NCBI GenBank assembly: GCA_942492115.1
Contig: CALODL010000027.1
Location: 620,001-684,000, forward strand
DNA: 64,000 bases
Origin: CALODL01 sp942492115
GTDB lineage: Bacteria; Planctomycetota; Phycisphaerae; UBA1845; CAIVHJ01
Direction of reading: 5' to 3'
A model generated the notes under the pieces. That model was not told where the DNA came from and did no database searches. It was given only the letters and a program-made list of their open reading frames with translations. The translations under genes and the position numbers were made by a program. Position 1 is the stretch's first letter, and each line of letters starts with the position of its first letter. This document shows, piece after piece, positions 35,515-43,740 of the stretch.

Positions 35515-35703
35515 CTATGTGCGTTCTTTCTCGCTCGAAACATCCGTCGGCTCGTAGCCGAGGCATTCCACAACCGGTTGAGGTGGGTACTTGACGAAGT
35601 TGTCGTCCGTTCGGTGGCGGGTACACATCAAGAATCGTGATCCCTTTCCGGAGATCAACTCCTGGCAATGAGCACATGTCTCACACAGGCTGTCTCGTGC
35701 CAT
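35515..35703 (-). CDS. Small conserved Cys-rich protein (CxxC zinc-binding type)
   Basis: 62 aa. The sequence contains CETCAHCQEL, GKGSRFLMCTRHR and KYPPQPVVECLGYEP; the Cys spacing suggests a single zinc knuckle or cluster. As far as I recall, small proteins with the same GSRFLxC ... KYPPQPVxxCxGYE pattern occur widely in planctomycetes without an assigned function. The coding frame competes with an overlapping 66-residue frame at 35477-35677, but only this one shows the motif. It ends 34 bases before the ABC exporter start and may be co-transcribed with it. Confidence 0.72.
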   Translation of the reverse strand: MARDSLCETCAHCQELISGKGSRFLMCTRHRTDDNFVKYPPQPVVECLGYEPTDVSSEKERT

Positions 35704-35793
35704 GGGTCAGCCGATCCAACCGAGGGTCGTGGTCATTCGTGCGTCGAGCCTCATGGGCGTATTGTATCCGATTCTTGCCGGCCCGCGGAACGG

Positions 35794-37146
35794 TCACACT
35801 TCCTCGAAGCGGGCCGTGAAATGGCGCAGCGCCGGCGGCTCCCGTGTGATACGCAAGCCACGCAGGCGGGTGCGCTCAGCGTACAGCGCGGTGAGCCCTT
35901 CGATGACGTAGTCGATGTGCGACTGTGTGTACACGCGACGCGGGATGGCCAACCGGACGAGTTCGAGGGGCGGTGTGTGGTCGATCCCGAACATGACGCT
36001 GCCGATCTCGACGCTGCGAATACCGGCAATGCGATACAGGCCGACGGCAAGGGCCTGGGCCGGGAACTGCTCACGCGGGATATGCGGACAAAACGCATTG
36101 GCGTCGACATACACGGCGTGCCCGCCGGGCGGTTCGATGATCCGAATGCCGGCCGCCAGCAACTGTTCACCGAGATACTCGACGCTGCGAATGCGATAGG
36201 CGAGGTAGTCCTCTTGCAGGACCTCACGGAGTCCTTCGGCGATGGCTTCGAGGTCGCGGCCCGCCAGCCCGCCATAGGTCGGAAAGCCTTCAGTGAGAAT
36301 GAGGTTGTTGCGCGCCTGCACCGCGACCTCCTCGTTGCGCAGCAACAACAGTCCACCGATGTTGGCCAGGCCGTCCTTCTTGGCGCTGATGGTCGCCCCA
36401 TCGGCGAGTTCGAACATCGCATGCACGATGCTCTGGATCGAGCGGTCGGCCATGCCCGATTCGCGCTGCTTGATGAGGTAAGCGTTCTCGGCAAAGCGGC
36501 AGGCATCAAGGAAAAACGGGATGCCCGACCGGTGGCAGATGGCTCGGACCTCACGCAGGTTCTCGAGGCTCACCGGCTGACCGCCGCCGCTGTTATTGGT
36601 CACCGTAACCATGACGAGTGGAATCCGTTCCGGGCCGACGCGCTCGATGAGCGCGTTCAGTTTGGCCGTATCCATGTTGCCCTTGAACGGCACACGTGTG
36701 CTCGGGTCTCTGGCCTCGTCGATGACCAGATCGACGGCTTCGGCTCCGGAGTGCTCGATATTGGCCCGGGTCGTATCAAAGTGGTTGTTGTTGGGCACGA
36801 CCATGCCCGGCGTGCACAGGACGTCGAAGAGGATGCGCTCGCTGGCCCGGCCCTGATGCGTCGGGAGAATGTACTTGAAGCCGGTGATCTGCCGAACCTG
36901 ATCATAGAATTGGTAGTAGCTGCGGGCGCCGGCGTAGGATTCGTCGCCGCGCATGATCCCGGCCCATTGAGCGCTGCTCATGGCTCCCGTGCCGCTGTCG
37001 GTCAAGAGATCGATGAGTACGTCCTCAGCGCGGATACCAAACAAATTGAAGTGCGCTGCGTGCAGGATTTCTTCGCGCTGTCCACGGGTGGTGATCTTGA
37101 TTGGCTCGATGACCTTGATCCGGAATGGCTCGATCATTGTTTTCAT
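35794..37146 (-). CDS. tnaA: Tryptophanase (tryptophan indole-lyase)
   Basis: 450 aa PLP enzyme splitting tryptophan into indole, pyruvate and ammonia. The PLP lysine is Lys257 in SAKKDGLANIGG. Specificity residues separate it from tyrosine phenol-lyase: Ile381 in SVEIGS (Arg in phenol-lyases) and His442 in RHFTARF (Phe in phenol-lyases), matching E. coli TnaA Ile396 and His463. Other hallmarks are LIDLLTDSGTGAMS, THQGRASERI, EGFPTYGGLAGRD and PHIPREQFPAQALA. AAGGA precedes ATG 37146. The gene is divergent from the phenol-lyase gene across 255 bases. No tnaC-like leader peptide was found. Confidence 0.93.
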   Translation of the reverse strand: MKTMIEPFRIKVIEPIKITTRGQREEILHAAHFNLFGIRAEDVLIDLLTDSGTGAMSSAQWAGIMRGDESYAGARSYYQFYDQVRQITGFKYILPTHQGRASERILFDVLCTPGMVVPNNNHFDTTRANIEHSGAEAVDLVIDEARDPSTRVPFKGNMDTAKLNALIERVGPERIPLVMVTVTNNSGGGQPVSLENLREVRAICHRSGIPFFLDACRFAENAYLIKQRESGMADRSIQSIVHAMFELADGATISAKKDGLANIGGLLLLRNEEVAVQARNNLILTEGFPTYGGLAGRDLEAIAEGLREVLQEDYLAYRIRSVEYLGEQLLAAGIRIIEPPGGHAVYVDANAFCPHIPREQFPAQALAVGLYRIAGIRSVEIGSVMFGIDHTPPLELVRLAIPRRVYTQSHIDYVIEGLTALYAERTRLRGLRITREPPALRHFTARFEEV

Positions 37147-37312
37147 AGACTGGTTCCTTGATGTCGAAGTGGCAGAGGGGAGGCAAGTTCCGCGCCGCCC
37201 AACGGGATCCCTCGGAGCTCGCCATGTCTCGAGAGAGCCTGCGGAACAATGCGCACGCCCCGAGGAGTCCTACGCACGGGTTCTCGGCTTGGGACGGTGA
37301 TCGCGGTCAGAC

Positions 37313-37324
37313 GTGTTCGAACAC
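37313..37324. promoter_or_regulatory. 12-bp palindrome in the tnaA-tpl divergent region
   Basis: GTGTTCGAACAC, a perfect palindrome about 78 bases before the tpl start and 167 bases before the tnaA start. It is a candidate binding site for a regulator of one or both lyases. Short palindromes of this size can occur by chance, so confidence is low. Confidence 0.35.
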
Positions 37325-37401
37325 CCCGTGGCCTGTGTTGTGCAGGGTCGTTCAAGGGGAACCTTCCAAATAGGTCCAGTCCAGCAATGGAGTAAATAGC
37401 G

Positions 37402-38844
37402 ATGACCAGGCGAGCGTGGGCCGAGCCCTTCAAGATCAAGATGGTCGAACACCTGCGTATGACGACACGATCAGAGCGCAGGCAAGCCATACGTGAAGCA
37501 GGGTTTAATACATTCTTGTTGCGCAGCGATGACGTGTACATCGATTTGCTGACCGATAGTGGGACTTCGGCGATGAGCGATCGCCAGTGGGCGGGCCTGC
37601 TGCAGGGCGATGAGGCCTATGCCGGGTCGCGCAATTTCTACCACCTTGTGGAAACCATGCGTGCGATTTACGGTTTCAAACATCTGATTCCCACGCATCA
37701 GGGGCGCGGCGCCGAGCATATTCTCAGCCAGTTGTGTATTCGCCAGGGTGATTACGTGCCAGGTAACATGTACTTCACCACGACCAAGCTGCACCAGGAG
37801 TTGGCCGGCGGAACTTTCGTTGATGTGATCGTCGATGATGCCCATGACCCAGACAGTAGTTTTCCGTTCAAGGGCAACGTCGAGCTCGGCAAGCTTCAGC
37901 GGCTCATCGATGAGGTCGGGGCCGAACGCATCTCGTACTTGTCGCTGGAGACCAATGTCAATATGGCCGGCGGCCAGCCGTGCAGCTTGCAGAACATCCG
38001 AGCGGTCTCGGCGGTGTGCCATGAACACGGCATTCGTGTGTTTCTGGATGCGACCCGCGCCGTCGAGAACTGCTACTTCATCAAGCATCGTGAGCCGGGC
38101 TGCGCAGACTTGACCCTGGCGGAGATCTTGCGCGAAATCTGCGCGTGCACCGATGGATGCACGATGTCAGCGAAGAAAGACAGTCTGGTCAATATTGGCG
38201 GGTTCCTGGCGCTCAACGACGATGATCTGGCCGAGCAGGCACGCAACCTGGTCGTCGTTTACGAGGGCCTGCACACCTATGGCGGGATGGCTGGACGAGA
38301 TATGGAGGCGATGGCCATCGGAATCCGCGAGTCGGTGCAGTACGACCACATGCACGCCCGCATCGGGCAGGTCGATTACCTGGGCAACAAATTGATTGAT
38401 GCAGGTGTTCCCGTCGTGCGGCCCCTCGGTGGACATGGAGTCTTCCTCAACGCTACGCGGATCCTGCCGCACATTCCACGCACCCAGTTTCCTGCGCAGG
38501 CGTTGACCGCCGCGATCTACGTGGACTCCGGCGTGCGTGGCATGGAACGCGGTAGTGTGTCCGCCGGACGTGACCCGGTGACCGGCGAGAATCACGTGCC
38601 CAATCTCGAGTTGGTCCGCCTGACGCTGCCGCGGCGAGTGTATACGCAAGCGCACCTCGATGTCGTGGCAGAATCCGTCATCGAGGTCTACCGCAATCGC
38701 GACCGTATCGTCGGCCTCGAGTTCACGTACGAGCCGCGCCTCCTGCGTTTCTTCCAGGCGCGGTTCAAACCAGTCGTGGGATCGTGCGTGTTCAGGACAG
38801 ACAATGGCACCATACCTGACCAGGTGCCGGTGGATATGAACTGA
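37402..38844 (+). CDS. tpl: Tyrosine phenol-lyase
   Basis: 480 aa PLP enzyme splitting tyrosine into phenol, pyruvate and ammonia. All active-site residues I recall from the Citrobacter enzyme are present at a constant offset of two: Tyr73, Arg102, Thr126, PLP-Lys259 in SAKKDSLVNIGG, Arg383 in GMERGS and Phe450 in LRFFQARF. Arg383 and Phe450 are the residues that separate it from tryptophanase. NTFLLRSDDVYIDLLTDSG and GNMYFTTTKLHQE are also phenol-lyase-like. A roughly 20-residue C-terminal tail is extra. GGAG at 9-base spacing precedes ATG 37402. It is divergent from tnaA. Confidence 0.92.
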   Translation: MTRRAWAEPFKIKMVEHLRMTTRSERRQAIREAGFNTFLLRSDDVYIDLLTDSGTSAMSDRQWAGLLQGDEAYAGSRNFYHLVETMRAIYGFKHLIPTHQGRGAEHILSQLCIRQGDYVPGNMYFTTTKLHQELAGGTFVDVIVDDAHDPDSSFPFKGNVELGKLQRLIDEVGAERISYLSLETNVNMAGGQPCSLQNIRAVSAVCHEHGIRVFLDATRAVENCYFIKHREPGCADLTLAEILREICACTDGCTMSAKKDSLVNIGGFLALNDDDLAEQARNLVVVYEGLHTYGGMAGRDMEAMAIGIRESVQYDHMHARIGQVDYLGNKLIDAGVPVVRPLGGHGVFLNATRILPHIPRTQFPAQALTAAIYVDSGVRGMERGSVSAGRDPVTGENHVPNLELVRLTLPRRVYTQAHLDVVAESVIEVYRNRDRIVGLEFTYEPRLLRFFQARFKPVVGSCVFRTDNGTIPDQVPVDMN

Positions 38845-38959
38845 CCTGGGCGCCTCATGCTGGGCGAGTTCTCTTTTCGGTCATCCGGTGCTACAGTACG
38901 CCGGTTCAGCCGTTCCTGTTTGTATGACCGTCACTTGTGAGAGGTGAGAGCGGGCTACG

Positions 38960-39712
38960 TTGAAGGTCGCCCTGTTCATCAGCTGCCTGACCGATCAGTT
39001 CCTTCCACGGATGGGGATCGCCGTGGTCAAGGTGCTCGAACACCTTGGTCACACCGTCGAATTTCCGTCAGCTCAAACCTGCTGTGGTCAGCCCATGTAT
39101 AACAACGGTCTGCGGTCCGATGCGTGTGACCTGGCCGTGCGGATGGTCGAGTTGTTCGACGGCTTCGATGCCGTCGTCACGCCGTCAGGCTCATGCGCGG
39201 CAATGATTCGTGAGCACTACACCGCCTTGTTGGCCGACGATGCCGCACGGTGCGCTGCCGCGGAGGACCTCGCACGGCGCACCCATGAGTTCGTCGAGTT
39301 TCTAGTCCGCGTGAGCCGAGTCAACCTGGGTGCATTGGGGGTGACCGGTTCGGGTACGGCAGCTTGCCATTATTCATGTCATCTGCGCGGGCTGGGTGTC
39401 GGCCATGATACGCCGCGACTCGCCGGGCAGGTGCGTGGACTTGATATCGTCGACCTGCCGGGCGCGCATGAGTGCTGTGGCTTTGGTGGTACCTTCGCGA
39501 TCAACTATCCCGAGATTTCGACGGCGATGCTCGATGACAAGATCGCCGCCGTTCACGCGACGGGGGCTGACACGTTGATTTGCAACGAAGCGGGGTGTGC
39601 GATGAACATCGGCGGCGCACTGCATCGCCGTGGAGACAGACTGAAAATGACCAGTCTGGCCGAGATCATCGCGGAGGGGCTTGGACTCCTGGACAGAGAA
39701 CCCGGCATATGA
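38960..39712 (+). CDS. lutA: LutA-like lactate-oxidation Fe-S protein (CCG domains)
   Basis: 250 aa with two cysteine-rich CCG domains: QTCCGQPMYNNG with PSGSCAAMI in the first half, and HYSCHLRGLG, HECCGFGGTFAI and ICNEAGCAMN in the second. These bind iron-sulfur clusters in LutA/YkgE proteins, part of the LutABC complex that oxidises L-lactate to pyruvate at the membrane. The start is TTG 38960, giving the family N-terminus KVALFISCLTDQF. The stop overlaps the lutB start (ATGA). It opens a four-gene operon read after tpl on the same strand, about 115 bases downstream of tpl. Confidence 0.92.
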   Translation: MKVALFISCLTDQFLPRMGIAVVKVLEHLGHTVEFPSAQTCCGQPMYNNGLRSDACDLAVRMVELFDGFDAVVTPSGSCAAMIREHYTALLADDAARCAAAEDLARRTHEFVEFLVRVSRVNLGALGVTGSGTAACHYSCHLRGLGVGHDTPRLAGQVRGLDIVDLPGAHECCGFGGTFAINYPEISTAMLDDKIAAVHATGADTLICNEAGCAMNIGGALHRRGDRLKMTSLAEIIAEGLGLLDREPGI

Positions 39713-41172
39713 CGACACCTATTCACGACCGGCTGCTCGAGCCCGTGTTGCCATATGACATGCGCCCACGTGTCCGGGCAGCGCTGCAGGACATTCCACT
39801 CCAGCTGTTCGTGGGTCAAACGACACGCACCAAGCATGCAGGACGCGAGAGCGCTTGCCACGAGGCATTCGGTTCACGGTACGACGACGTGCGGCGGTTG
39901 GCCGGCGAGATCAAGCAGCATGCCCTGGACCATCTCGATGTGTACCTCGAGCGCTTCATCGACAACGCTACCGCGGCGGGGGTTCAGATGCACTATGCGA
40001 GCGCCGCCGCCGAGGCCCGGGCGCTCGGTGTCGAGATCGCTACGGCTCGTGGTTGTCGACTGTGTGTCAAGAGCAAGTCAATGGTGACCGAGGAGATTGG
40101 CCTGTTGCCGGCGTTGGCCGACGCGGGCATCGACACTCTCGAGACCGATCTCGGTGAATTCATCATACAGCTCGACGGCGATGCGCCGTCGCATATCGTC
40201 GCTCCGATGATTCACAAGAACCGGGCAGCGGTGGCGCGGGCGTTCGAGCGGGAGCTGGGCGCGACCTACACCGAAGACCCGGCCAAGTTGACCGCTATTG
40301 CCCGCGACCACATGCGTGGCCTGTATCGCCGCGCGGACCTCGGTATCAGCGGAGCGAATTTTCTGGTGTCCGACACTGGCGCGATCGTGCTGTGCACCAA
40401 CGAGGGCAACGGGGATCTGGCCGTCAGCCTGCCGCCGGTTCACATTGTCTATGCCGGGATCGAGAAGATTGTTCCACGACTCGAGGACCTGCCGGTGTTG
40501 TTGAAGCTGTTGTCGCGTTCGGCGACGGCGCAACCGTTGACCGTCTACACGACGTTCATCAATGGTCCGCGGCGTAAGCATGAAGTCGACGGCCCGCACG
40601 AGGTCCACATCATTCTGGTAGACAACGGCCGGACTGGGATCCTGCGGGAACCAACACGTGAGCTGTTGCGTTGTATCCGCTGCGGTGCCTGTTTGAATGC
40701 CTGCCCGGTCTTTCGCAAGGTCGGGGGCGGTCATGCGTATGGGGCGGTGTATTCGGGTCCGATCGGAGCGACCATCACACCCTTGCTCAAGGGCCTGGCC
40801 AACTACCCTGACTTGCCGCAGGTGTCGTCCTTGTGCGGAGCCTGCGGTACCGCCTGTCCAGTGCATATCGATCTTCCTGGTCATCTCGTGCGTTTGCGCC
40901 AGGAGCAGGTCGATCATCATGTCTTGCGCCGGTGGACACGCTGGGGCTATCGCCTGTGGGCCATGTGTTTGAAACATCCCCGGTGGTACCACCTGACCAG
41001 TGGCGTACTGCGTTGGGGCCTGCGCTGTGTGGCCCGTGACCGGGTGACGCGGCGGTGGTGGTGTCGGCGGTTGCCGGGTGTGTTGTCTGGATGGACGCAG
41101 TCACGTGATTTTCCTGCACCGGCAGACCAGCCGTTCCGCTCGTGGTGGCGGGCCCGACAGGAGCTGCCATGA
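39709..41172 (+). CDS. lutB: LutB-like Fe-S protein of lactate oxidation
   Basis: 487 aa. The N-terminal two thirds form the LutB/LUD domain (RLCVKSKSMVTEE, GISGANFLVSDTGAIVLCTNEGN). Two ferredoxin-type [4Fe-4S] motifs follow: CIRCGACLNACPVF and CGACGTACPVHI. The protein passes electrons from lactate oxidation within LutABC. I chose ATG 39709, overlapping the lutA stop, since it gives the family N-terminus; the frame is open upstream inside lutA. The C-terminus is Arg/Trp-rich. The stop overlaps the lutC start. Confidence 0.93.
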   Translation: MTTPIHDRLLEPVLPYDMRPRVRAALQDIPLQLFVGQTTRTKHAGRESACHEAFGSRYDDVRRLAGEIKQHALDHLDVYLERFIDNATAAGVQMHYASAAAEARALGVEIATARGCRLCVKSKSMVTEEIGLLPALADAGIDTLETDLGEFIIQLDGDAPSHIVAPMIHKNRAAVARAFERELGATYTEDPAKLTAIARDHMRGLYRRADLGISGANFLVSDTGAIVLCTNEGNGDLAVSLPPVHIVYAGIEKIVPRLEDLPVLLKLLSRSATAQPLTVYTTFINGPRRKHEVDGPHEVHIILVDNGRTGILREPTRELLRCIRCGACLNACPVFRKVGGGHAYGAVYSGPIGATITPLLKGLANYPDLPQVSSLCGACGTACPVHIDLPGHLVRLRQEQVDHHVLRRWTRWGYRLWAMCLKHPRWYHLTSGVLRWGLRCVARDRVTRRWWCRRLPGVLSGWTQSRDFPAPADQPFRSWWRARQELP

Positions 41173-41873
41173 AGCCACCCACATCGGGGATGACGCGCGC
41201 GGCATTCATGCGGCGCGTGCGCCAGGCACTGGTACACGACCGGGTGGAGCTGTCGGCCGCAGACGTTCCCCGATCCGATCCGGCACTGATTCGGTTGTGT
41301 CATCTGGGGGAACGTGTGCTCGAGCGGTTCGCCGACGGGGCCCGTGGAGCAGGGATGGCTGTTACAATGCTTGATCACGGTGCACTGCCCGAGTTCTTCG
41401 CTGATCTTCTGTGTGGCATGGCGACCGGCGGTCGTGTCGCGCTGAGTATCGAAGATGATGCTTTGCGATCCGTCGTCGAACAGGCTGTTGCGTCGACAGC
41501 CTGGGTGGCGACCGATGCCCGGTGCGAAGCGATGACGGGATTGTTCGATGTGGCGGTTGGCGTGACGGATGTCGATCTGGCCATTGCCGAGACCGGCACG
41601 TTGGTCATCTGCTCCACCGCCCGGCGGAGTCGCGGGACCCATCTGATTCCCGACGTTCATGTGGCGCTCGTGCGCGAGCACGACATCGTGCCGGATCTCA
41701 TTGATGTGTGTTCCTCGGCGGAGATGGTCAAACGGTTTCGTGATTGCGCTGCATGTGTCATGGTGACAGGGCCCAGCAAGACGGCCGATATAGAGGGCGT
41801 GCTGGTGACAGGAGTCCACGGTCCCCGGGAAGTGCACGTCATCGTCGTTCGTGAGGAGCATGCGACCCAATGA
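41169..41873 (+). CDS. lutC: LutC-like LUD-domain protein
   Basis: 234 aa. LUD domain protein of the LutABC lactate utilisation complex, seen from VGVTDVDLAIAETGTLVI, HVALVREHDIV and the closing motif VTGPSKTADIEGVLVTGVHG, which is typical of LutC/YkgG. ATG 41169 overlaps the lutB stop (ATGA), which decides the start over the in-frame candidate at 41142. Its own stop overlaps the permease start, again ATGA, so the four genes are translationally coupled. Confidence 0.92.
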   Translation: MKPPTSGMTRAAFMRRVRQALVHDRVELSAADVPRSDPALIRLCHLGERVLERFADGARGAGMAVTMLDHGALPEFFADLLCGMATGGRVALSIEDDALRSVVEQAVASTAWVATDARCEAMTGLFDVAVGVTDVDLAIAETGTLVICSTARRSRGTHLIPDVHVALVREHDIVPDLIDVCSSAEMVKRFRDCAACVMVTGPSKTADIEGVLVTGVHGPREVHVIVVREEHATQ

Positions 41874-43258
41874 CGGGTTCGCGAGGCCACGAGGCCGATA
41901 CCGGTGGGTTGGTTCGCGCGCTGGGAGGATTCGACGCCACGTGCGTGGTCGTGGGTGCCATCATCGGGGTCGGCATCTTCTTCACACCGAGCAGTGTCGC
42001 TGCAATTGCCGGCAGCCCAGGCGCCGTTCTGTTGGCCTGGACTCTGGGGGCTGCGATCGCTCTGTTGGGAGCCATGACCTTTGCGACGCTCGGCCGCATG
42101 TATCCGAACACCGCCGGACAGTACGAAGTGCTGCGCGACGCGTATGGTCCATTGACTGCGTTTCTTTACGTATTCTGTAACGCCACCGCGATCCAGGCAG
42201 GAGCCATTGCGGTCATCGCCGCGATTTGTGCCGAACACGCCGCACTGGCAGTGACCGGGACGGAGATCTCGACCGTGGGGCTTGCGCTCATCGCCGCGGC
42301 CCTGATCATCGGCCTTGCTGCGGCCAACATCATCGGCCTCAAGTACGGATCCACGGTTCAGAACATAACCACGGTCTTCAAGGTCGTCACGCTATTGACG
42401 ATCATCGCGCTGGCGCTAACTGAGGGGCCCGGTAGAGCCGCGCATTCCGCACCCGTTGCCGATGACGCGCGCGGCGGATTCGACTTGATCGGCATGGTGT
42501 GTGCTGCCATGGTTCCCGCGTTCTTCGCGTTCGGAGGTTGGCAACACGCCTTGTGGATCGCCGGCGAGGTGCGGAATCCACAGCGCAATCTGCCGGTGGC
42601 CATCATCGGCGGCGTGGTGCTCGTGGCCGTCGTCTACGTTGCGGCTAACTGGGCTTACCTGCACCTGCTTGGCATCGACGGTGTAACGACGTCCCGGACG
42701 CTCGCGGCCGATGCCGTCGCAGTGGCGTGGGGGGCGACCGGCCAGCGCATCGTCGCGGTGGCAGTCGCGATTTCGGCGTTCGGTGTGCTGAATGCCCAGT
42801 TGTTGTCCGGGCCCAGGCTGGTCTACGGCATGGCGCGCGACGGCCGTTTTTTCAAAGTGTTCGCCAGCACGCACCGCAGTCGCCATACGCCGGTTGCTGC
42901 GATTCTCATGCTCAGTGGCCTGGGGCTGTTGCTCCTGCTCATCGCGGGCAAAACAACGTCGGATAAACTGGTGACCGGCGTGGTCATGATCGACAGCGTG
43001 TTTTTTGCGCTGACAGCCCTGGCGCTGATCGTGTTGCGCCGCCGCAATCCGGGACACTGGCCCAGGCCGTGGGGCTATCCATGGATTCCGGCGGCCTTCG
43101 TGGTTGGAGAGATCGGGCTGGTTGTCGGTTCCTACTGGGAATCCTCGAATCGGACGGTTGCGCTGATCGGTGCGGCGTGGATCGCCGCCGGTTGCGCATT
43201 GTATCTCGTGCGCTTCAGCGCTCACCGTGCACCAGCACAGCCGACAGTCGAGCCATGA
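41870..43258 (+). CDS. APC-superfamily amino acid permease
   Basis: 462 aa with about 12 hydrophobic segments. The APC signature is in the first helix: VVVGAIIGVGIFFTPSSVAAIAGSPG, with later FAFGGWQHALWIAGEVRNPQRNLP. It is an inner-membrane, probably proton-coupled transporter of an amino acid or a related carboxylate. The usual lactate permease of lut operons (LutP/LldP type) belongs to another family, so either this APC protein imports the lut substrate or it feeds aromatic amino acids to TnaA and TPL encoded next door. Its start overlaps lutC and its stop overlaps an ATG for a small frame. Confidence 0.85.
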   Translation: MTGSRGHEADTGGLVRALGGFDATCVVVGAIIGVGIFFTPSSVAAIAGSPGAVLLAWTLGAAIALLGAMTFATLGRMYPNTAGQYEVLRDAYGPLTAFLYVFCNATAIQAGAIAVIAAICAEHAALAVTGTEISTVGLALIAAALIIGLAAANIIGLKYGSTVQNITTVFKVVTLLTIIALALTEGPGRAAHSAPVADDARGGFDLIGMVCAAMVPAFFAFGGWQHALWIAGEVRNPQRNLPVAIIGGVVLVAVVYVAANWAYLHLLGIDGVTTSRTLAADAVAVAWGATGQRIVAVAVAISAFGVLNAQLLSGPRLVYGMARDGRFFKVFASTHRSRHTPVAAILMLSGLGLLLLLIAGKTTSDKLVTGVVMIDSVFFALTALALIVLRRRNPGHWPRPWGYPWIPAAFVVGEIGLVVGSYWESSNRTVALIGAAWIAAGCALYLVRFSAHRAPAQPTVEP

Positions 43259-43542
43259 CCCGAGAGCAGCTGGACATGCTGCAGGGCAGTCTCGAAACTG
43301 ACGGCGGGCCGCGCGCATTGAACGGATCATGTTGCCCAGGCCCACCGGCTCCCGACACCAGCGTTTCCTGCCCCTCGCCCGGAGCATACTGCTCGAGCAG
43401 TCTGGGTTTGCCGTTTGTGATGCTTGTTGGTCAGGAGGCATCAGGCCGGTCGATCGGAGCGGGCGTCGTCAGTTACATCGTGTTATTTCGTACGCCAACT
43501 TCAACAGTGGGAGTCTCAGAGGTGAGCATCAATGACACGTGA
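43255..43542 (+). CDS. Possible small protein coupled to the permease, N-terminus duplicated
   Basis: 95-residue frame whose ATG overlaps the permease stop (ATGA). Its first 16 residues, MTREQLDMLQGSLETD, match MTREELDMLQDCVEAD of the small gene starting at 43532. The rest is low-complexity Gly/Ser/Pro sequence with no similarity to the second protein, so it may be a broken partial duplicate or a leader. Another frame, 43329-43535, ends at TGA overlapping the ATG at 43532 and could provide coupling instead. Low confidence as a functional gene. Confidence 0.35.
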   Translation: MTREQLDMLQGSLETDGGPRALNGSCCPGPPAPDTSVSCPSPGAYCSSSLGLPFVMLVGQEASGRSIGAGVVSYIVLFRTPTSTVGVSEVSINDT

Positions 43543-43699
43543 AGAGCTCGATATGCTGCAGGACTGCGTTGAGGCGGACAAAGGATTGACCGGCTGGGAG
43601 ATCGATTTCATCGAGGACCATTCTCATCGCGATGCTGATTACGAGCTCTCCGAGAAACAGCATGACAAGTTGTACGACATCTGGTGCACGGTGTCGTAG
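43532..43699 (+). CDS. Small acidic protein of unknown function
   Basis: 55 aa, rich in Asp, Glu and His: MTREELDMLQDCVEAD, then GWEIDFIEDHSHRDADYELS and EKQHDKLYDIW. It is compact and predicted helical. ATG 43532 has AGGTG at a good distance. It matches the first 16 residues of the frame at 43255. The ending SEKQHDKLYDIW looks like a conserved small-domain end, but I do not recognise the family. It is the last gene before the convergent giant secreted protein gene (stop 43741). Confidence 0.6.
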   Translation: MTREELDMLQDCVEADKGLTGWEIDFIEDHSHRDADYELSEKQHDKLYDIWCTVS

Positions 43700-43740
43700 C
43701 CACAGGCACAGTTTTTCCGCCGAGCGCGGCGGGTCGGATC

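Noticed and set aside
35668..37161. A 497-codon plus-strand frame opposite tnaA
   Set aside because: It mirrors the tryptophanase gene, whose active-site and specificity motifs are intact; the antisense product has no domain character.
37329..37344. A sigma-54 site before tpl (TGGCCTG-TGTT-GTGCA)
   Set aside because: GG/GC spacing is correct, but the -24 element matches poorly; too weak to claim beside the three better sites.
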